This document shows, piece by piece, positions 58,223 to 64,000 of a stretch of 64,000 nt of DNA. A program made the translations under genes and the position numbers. The stretch's first letter is position 1, and every line of letters begins with the position of its first letter. A model generated the notes under the pieces. The model was not told the origin of the DNA. It saw only the letters and a program-made list of their open reading frames with translations, and did no database searches. The DNA is from Corylus avellana (Eukaryota > Streptophyta > Magnoliopsida > Fagales > Betulaceae), in assembly GCF_901000735.1 (NCBI RefSeq), contig NC_081542.1, positions 9,858,216-9,922,215 on the forward strand. The letters are read 5' to 3'.

Positions 58223-59675
58223 TTACTACCCTCACTATTAGGCCAGACATCTCATACTGAGTTATATATCGCTACTAAGAGAATGTTTAATTCCCTATTG
58301 TTGACCATATATATATGGTTTTCACTTTACTCTAGACCACTTCAATTGCAAGCTTATTATGATTTAGACCGGGCAAGGAACCCAATTAATGTTACTTGGA
58401 AACTGTCTTATTTCTTGGCAATCGAAAAAACACAGAATATAGGGAAAAAATACTTCTGTTTTTTCAAATAATAGACGCAATATATTATGGTAATAAAAGA
58501 AGTCGTGAAGAAAGGTACGTATATATTAAATTGAAAATATAAGAGGGACATTGGTTGAAATTAATTAAGAAGGAGCAAAGTCAGAAAGGAGCTCTTGGAG
58601 ATGTCAAAGACGCACCACCTTTGTCCGAGAGACCAACATAATTGGGTGCAAGCAGCCACTTTCTGATGTGGCTAGTTTTGTTTGCATTTGTGTTATTCTT
58701 GTTCTAGCCATTACGCAGCCATTTATTTTCTATTATATAGGTTTGTCCAAAAGTTTTATAGGATACATCTTTTCTTATTTATATATTATTATATACACCT
58801 TAATTTACATGTAATTAGAACAGATATTATCTAAACCTTTTGGTTTGAAGAATATAAAATCAACATTTATCACAAATGATTTATATCCTTAAGACTCTTA
58901 TTTTAGAAATTTTTGTTTTTGTTTTTATCTTTTTATCCATCTCTTATTCATGGATAGACAAATCAACCACTCAATATGTTGGACTACGGCTCCGTTTGTT
59001 TTGGCACAATCCCCTAAAACCTTGATGAGAGGAGATTACAATCTTATTACTATCAAATTTGATGAGAGGAGATTACAATTGATTACAACGAATCTCTAAA
59101 ATCCTCTAATATATTCTAACATCCCTTGAACTCAAGGAGAATATTCTAAAACCTAAAGTTTTCATTTTTTTTTTTTTTTTTAAGAGATGGCTATGGTCGA
59201 CAAAAGTGATTAGAAGCGATTGGCAATAGATCAGAGATGCCCCTTAAATAACAATATCAAAAGAGGGTAAACTATGAGCCAAAATAAAACTCAAGCGTAA
59301 GCTAAAATGAGTTTGAATTTGAAACAATACTACAAATTAAGGTCAAACAATAAATAAGCCAAAATGAGAACCAAATATAGATTAAAATGGGCTTGGGTTT
59401 TAAATAATACCGCAAAGGCCAAAAGATAGTTTGGGTCAACAACATGAGCATCAACAATATGAGATCAAATAATGAGCGAACAAAATGCCAAAATAATTTG
59501 GGGAACTATGAGATGAACAATGGTGTTCTTGCGAAACAAAAGCATGGTCAGACGGTCTTCGGTTGGGACCGAAGGCTCTCTAATACCTAAGTTAGCGTCT
59601 CATATGTGGATAAAAAAAATATAATGATGATTTGCATTTAAAATCCATGAATCAGTGTGTGCAGAGTGAGATATA

Positions 59676-59708
<33 letters not shown>

Positions 59709-61484
59709 CGTGGGATGGAGAGGGTGTTTTTAGAGCCCTTGGCAAAGAGCTCGTAGAAGAACCCTTAGAAAAGGCCTTCTCCTTTTATTCCTAGGTGCAA
59801 AAAATGGTGGACACGTGTCATATGGTGAGTAGAGGAGGGCATATTGTAAATAAGTGTAAGTAAGTGGTGCCCATGGTGAGATATTTTCTCCCCAACATGC
59901 ATAAAAATTGACCATTTAGTCCTAAACTTCTCTGACTGTCCACGTAGAGATATTTTATTACAAGCTTGTATTCGGGGTAATTTAGTCTTACCAAGAGAGT
60001 TTAGATCACCAAGCAAGTGAATATTTTTTCCTTTTCGATATGCATGTAATTCTTGTAGGGGAGACACATCTTCTATAGAGAAAGATCCTTTGTGCAATGT
60101 AAGAGCATCCCTATGTCTAGTCATTTTTTTTTTTTTTTTAGATAGTAGAGGGAATGCTATAGATTTAGTAAATTGTTATACTACTGTAATACAATTAGAG
60201 TAATATTACAAGCACTGCTATATGATCAGCCTAGTGATATAAGAGTGGGATGGGAGATGAGTATTTAATAAACTACTTACAACTTCAATGCAACTAGGAC
60301 GACGTGTCGATAAAAATCAGAGGCATGTTACACCATTCTTTCAATCATCTTTGTTTTTACAAATTTAATAAATCCATCATTGAATTTGTGGACTCATGTG
60401 GGTCCCATAAAAATTCAATGGTAAATTCATTCATTCACTATATAGAGATGGTTCATAGAATGATTTTTATCATTTCTCTAAAAATCAGCATTTGAACCAA
60501 CAATGACTTGTAAATAAAAAAAATAAAAAAATGATTGGTGTCACTATTTTTTTTTTCTTCCATATTTCTCTTATACTCTCCTACAAATTCAATAGATTAA
60601 CTATTGAATTTTTGGAATCCACCATTGACTTATGTTGGGTTCACATAAGTTTACAAATCTAATAATTGATTTATAAGATGAGATGAGAAAAATATGCGAA
60701 AAAATATTGACACCAATTATTTTTCTAAAAAAAATAAGAGATTGATTTTTACTATCACATTATCCCAATTGTATGGGTATGTATGGAAAAACACATAAAC
60801 ACATAAATTGTGTGGTTCTTTAGTCATACTCATGAAATATGAACCCATTCTAACCTAAGATTAAAAATATTGTTTTACCACAATCAAATATTAATAAGCA
60901 TGGGAAAACATACAAATTATTTTATATCACCTAAATTTCTATAATAATATTAACAAGTAAAATGATAAAGAGAGAAAGGGAGAAAGAAATAATATCTACC
61001 TAGAGCTAGAATGACGTCGGGAGAACATTAAGAAAGCACTTAGCATTCTCCTAAATATTATACAAAACTTATTTTTGATTCAGCCAACTTGGATTCAGAT
61101 TTTTAGGTTCTAAAATCTAAATCCATTCTAATTTCTATCAAGTTTAAAAGATAAACGTTATTTTTCCTTCTCCGGTAGTCTAGTTTTCGTCCCAACTCTA
61201 TTCATATTTTTTCAAAAACAATTTACAAATTCAATAGTAGATTTAAAAAAGAGTTGGACATGCAAGAGATGATCAAGAATTTGAGGAAAACTTGACCTCG
61301 ATCAAATCTATGCTAATTCTTTTTAAAAACTGATTTTTATGACCTGCGCATTTCTCTTCTAGAGTATTGATAACTCTTTTCAATAAATCATGGGTTTGAT
61401 GGGTTTTGAGTATATATATGAACAACCCATGATACAAAATAAAGATCACACAGTGAAAGCATATACTACTTTTTTGCCACAAAG
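58223..61484. other. Gene-poor AT-rich region
   Basis: Holds a GA microsatellite (59678-59706), a 21-bp direct repeat 'tgatgagaggagattacaat' (59022 and 59069), and MITE-like inverted words around 60360-60690 ('attgaatttgtggactcatg'). I see no splice-consistent gene. Confidence 0.45.
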
Positions 61485-62262
61485 CCTAGCTCTCGTCGTG
61501 GGACTGCCTAACCATCTCCATCGTGTTGCCAACCTCCTCCACACCGTCCACTATTTCTACTGCGTCATTTGCCGGATCTGGCTGGGTTCTTGGATTGGTA
61601 TTTTCAAAGCTCGATCAACTTTGCTTTTCAGACCCGGCCACCTTAACACGCGCCCCTCCACTGTGTTCACTAGCGTCGTCTGCTTCCACATGTAGCCACC
61701 TTCCGTGTTGCTTTTCGGGCACCATGCGCCGGAGCGTGGCTCACACGCGCTTGCACATGGTTCTCACGTGCCTACGTGCGGTTGACGCACTCCGGGCAGA
61801 ATCCTCTAGTAGCCCTCCTCCGCCCCTAGATTCGTTGGTGCTACTGTTTTGTAGGTTTATTTGCCTTTGTCTTTATTTTCCCTGTATTTTTATATTCTTT
61901 GTGTTTTTTGTGGCTAGCTGTCTCTTGGGTTGTTATTGGTTTATTACTGTAGTGGAGACTGTCTTGTGCTGGCATTTTTCTATTTTTTGAGCCATGCTAT
62001 CCCCTCCTCAACCGACTACTGATGGTCTTATTTGTTACCCTAAACTGACTACTAAGGGTCATGTTATCCCAGTAAGGGTTTGTGTTGATACCGTCCTACT
62101 GATTTGAAACTACTTTTTTTGGTAGTATCAGCTTTTTTGATGGGCCAAGTCATTTATTTGACTCATTCCCAATTGTCCTTGTGACGTCGCTGTCTTCTTT
62201 GTATTTTTTGTTTTTGTAATTCTCCCTTGCAGGAAAAATTTTATATATATATATATAGTGGC
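61485..62262 (+). mobile_element. Non-autonomous retroposon family R, copy 5
   Basis: GC-rich 5' part (61490-61840), T-rich 3' part, and a TA-rich end at 62240-62262. It matches copy 1 over the 3' block. Here the hairpin is AGTCATTTATTTGACT (about 62146-62161), with paired changes relative to copy 1. It matches copy 3 at 'ttccctgtatttttatattc' and in the 5' part. Ends are approximate. Confidence 0.6.
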
Positions 62263-62955
62263 TAAATTAACCTTGGGTAAATTTGGTGAGCATGATCATG
62301 AGCATGTCGTTCAAGCTCAACCATTAACTTTCTGTTTCAGACATTCAAGAAAGCTTGAATAGAGAAGTATTAAAATAAGTTATATATAAGACATGTCAAA
62401 CAACATGTACAGTAGCTTCATTTTAGTATTATATTTTTGAAAAGAATATTATATATTTACTTACACATGATCTGGATCCTGGCCTATTAAAGATACAAAA
62501 CATGAGGAGGCTAGGGTGTTCCGTTTGTGCTCATCACGTTGACACGTTAAGAATGACTAGTAATTAAACAATCAAGGAATAGAATATACCTAATTTATTA
62601 AAAAAAATATATCTATAAAACCTAATTTAAAAAATATAAAATAATTATGATGGCACAAAATTATGTGCTTATAATTAATTTAACCGCTTAAACATGTTTC
62701 AAATGAGGGATAATTTCCATTTATAGCTTAAAAGGCAGGTGTTCCCTCCCACCAAAATCCCACATTTCACTCTCCTTTCACAGGACGCCTTACGTCCAAA
62801 ATGTCCACTCAAATTTCCCGTTTTTTCTCCCACAACTCGAAGGAAAAGTCTCCATCACATTTTCTCTCCACCAATCGAGAGCTCCTCCCCACCTGCAACT
62901 TCTTCATTGATTAGATCGATCAAGATCGAGGAGTCTCGAGTGGCACAGAGACATC

Positions 62956-63058
62956 ATGAGTTGCTTCTCATGTTTTATGTTGCAGAGAAGTAAGACAACG
63001 ACAAGCAAGAGAGATCATGCATCTCCATCTGATGAACACAATCCATGCAGATTTCCGG
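62956..63058 (+). CDS. First exon of a gene leaving the window, possibly a receptor-like cytoplasmic kinase
   Basis: ATG at 62956 opens MSCFSCFMLQRSKTTTSKRD... and reaches a donor, CCGG|gtaaat, after 103 nt (phase 1). The start resembles the short Cys-containing N-terminal exons of PBS1-like or cold-responsive plant kinases, in which the kinase domain begins in exon 2. The 5' flank (62740-62955) is CT-rich like a leader. No second exon is seen before 64000: the sequence after 63060 turns into repeats, so the intron would be long or the gene broken. The family assignment is tentative. Confidence 0.35.
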
Positions 63059-63253
63059 GTAAATTATTTATTTGAAACAAAAAATTTGATTCAAGTTGGA
63101 GCGTTTCTTGTCACTTTTCTCTTTTTGGTCTTACATGCATGCCTATATCATCATTTATTTTCATTCATCATTTTTTTTTTTTTTTTTCATTCATCATAAT
63201 CAGGGGTAGATTGTTAAAATGCTAATTTTGTAAATCCTAAATATATTTGTTTT

Positions 63254-63360
63254 CAAGGGATAGCTCAATCGGCTAGGGATCACGCCTCATGTAGTGCAGG
63301 TCACTAGTTCAAATCCAATTTTTCTCTCTTGTGCGGACATGTTAAAAAAAAAAAAAAAAA
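63254..63360 (+). mobile_element. tRNA-derived SINE, copy 3
   Basis: Same body as copies 1 and 2 ('tagctcaatcggctagggat', 'agttcaaatcc', 'cttgtgcggacatgtt', poly-A of 17). Target duplication 'atcctaaatatatttg' (63234-63249) versus 'atcctatatatatttg' (63361-63376), one mismatch. If the kinase-like exon is real, this insertion is in its first intron. Confidence 0.85.
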
Positions 63361-63623
63361 ATCCTATATATATTTGATTCTTGAGAAAGGCTGACTCATT
63401 AAATTTTGAGACAACATGTACAGTTTTTTTTTTTTTTTTTTAAATGGAAATGGAATTCAAAGGAAAGGAAAGGGCTAGAGGGTTGTCAAATTTAGTGAAT
63501 GACATCATGATCGAAAAGAAAAAAAATAGTCAACGAAACCATTGGTGATATTGTTCTCATGTAAAGCTTTTTTTTAGAGGGAGTGTAGTGATGTATTGAT
63601 GGGCTCACATATGAGGGGGAGAT

Positions 63624-63955
63624 TGATGAGTATACATTTATGAATGTAGTAACTTCAGTGTTACAATGGAAAGATGTTACAAGTGTGATTATTATAACAT
63701 AGTTAAACATAAATTTATAGACTTTAAGTCTTTGGGTTAAGTGGTGTCTGAGCATGCTAATTTACCCGATATTAATTTCCCCAATAAGAGTGCAAGTGTA
63801 AAAAGGTTGAGTCTAACATTGAAATTATAACACAAGTTAATATAGCATAGTTGGATTCAAAACCCATAGGCTTATACTTTTGGGTTGAGCGGTGTCTCAA
63901 TATGCTATAGTATGGTCTAATTAGAAAACTTCCCAAAGTATTAATCTTCCCAACA
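63624..63955 (+). mobile_element. LTR with polypurine tract before and primer-binding site after
   Basis: A polypurine tract 'gagggggagat' (63613-63623) directly precedes TGATGAG, and the segment ends ...CCCAACA. TAGTATCAAAGCC (63958-63970) follows, close to the initiator Met-tRNA primer-binding site. Inside, about 63670-63785 and 63815-63955 are diverged direct repeats (both contain 'ttgggtt.ag.ggtgtct' and end with 'ttccc.a.aag'). No coding sequence is seen in the remaining window. Confidence 0.5.
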
Positions 63956-64000
63956 AGTAGTATCAAAGCCAATGATAATATGCAATATGACGTATGATAG

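Noticed and set aside
61523..61990. 155-codon frame with a hydrophobic C-terminal half
   Set aside because: The T-rich half of retroposon copy 5 gives Leu/Phe-rich translations in any frame. Copies 1, 2 and 3 do not align as protein beyond this bias.

Overview
The window reads as nuclear DNA of a woody-type flowering plant, probably a rosid eudicot. It is AT-rich, genes are sparse and intron-bearing, and most of the sequence is transposon debris. The plant assignment rests on three things I can read: F-box/PP2 (phloem lectin) genes, a domesticated Mutator-type transposase of the MUSTANG family, and a Cassandra LTR with an embedded 5S rRNA sequence. The species cannot be named from the sequence.

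Layout. 1-1700 is a tandem non-coding repeat. A tRNA-type SINE lies at 1758-1858. About 2065-3190 is a shrunken, colinear relic of the gene pair that follows it. 3574-12325 (+) is a complete six-exon gene for an RPA-interacting protein; its 4.5 kb second intron holds a Copia remnant. 13930-14800 is a deleted Gypsy element. 15474-17258 (-) is an intact 594-residue MUSTANG-like gene. A 5'-truncated LINE (18651-21030) lies upstream of it, probably inside its 5'UTR intron. 23.2-34.4 kb is almost entirely mobile DNA: retroposons, Mutator-type foldback elements with GC-rich hairpin arrays, a PIF/Harbinger-like element carrying a GC-rich inverted array, and a Cassandra solo LTR. It ends with an F-box/PP2 pseudogene and a LINE RNase H region that is duplicated in tandem.

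40.0-56.2 kb is a cluster of four intact F-box/PP2-B genes, one on + and three on -. Two of them sit in long direct segmental repeats. A third repeat unit has no gene and is followed by a LINE endonuclease fragment. The right end (56-64 kb) is MITEs, another retroposon copy, a short exon that looks like the start of a kinase-type gene running out of the window, a third SINE copy, and an LTR with a polypurine tract on one side and a primer-binding site on the other.

The functional genes are one DNA-replication accessory factor, one domesticated transposase probably acting as a nuclear regulator, and a local family of SCF substrate receptors with a lectin domain. They form no shared pathway. 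The most novel material is in the repeats: a five-copy polyadenylated retroposon family with a covarying 3' hairpin, foldback elements with hairpin arrays and 9-bp target duplications, and the GC-rich inverted array.
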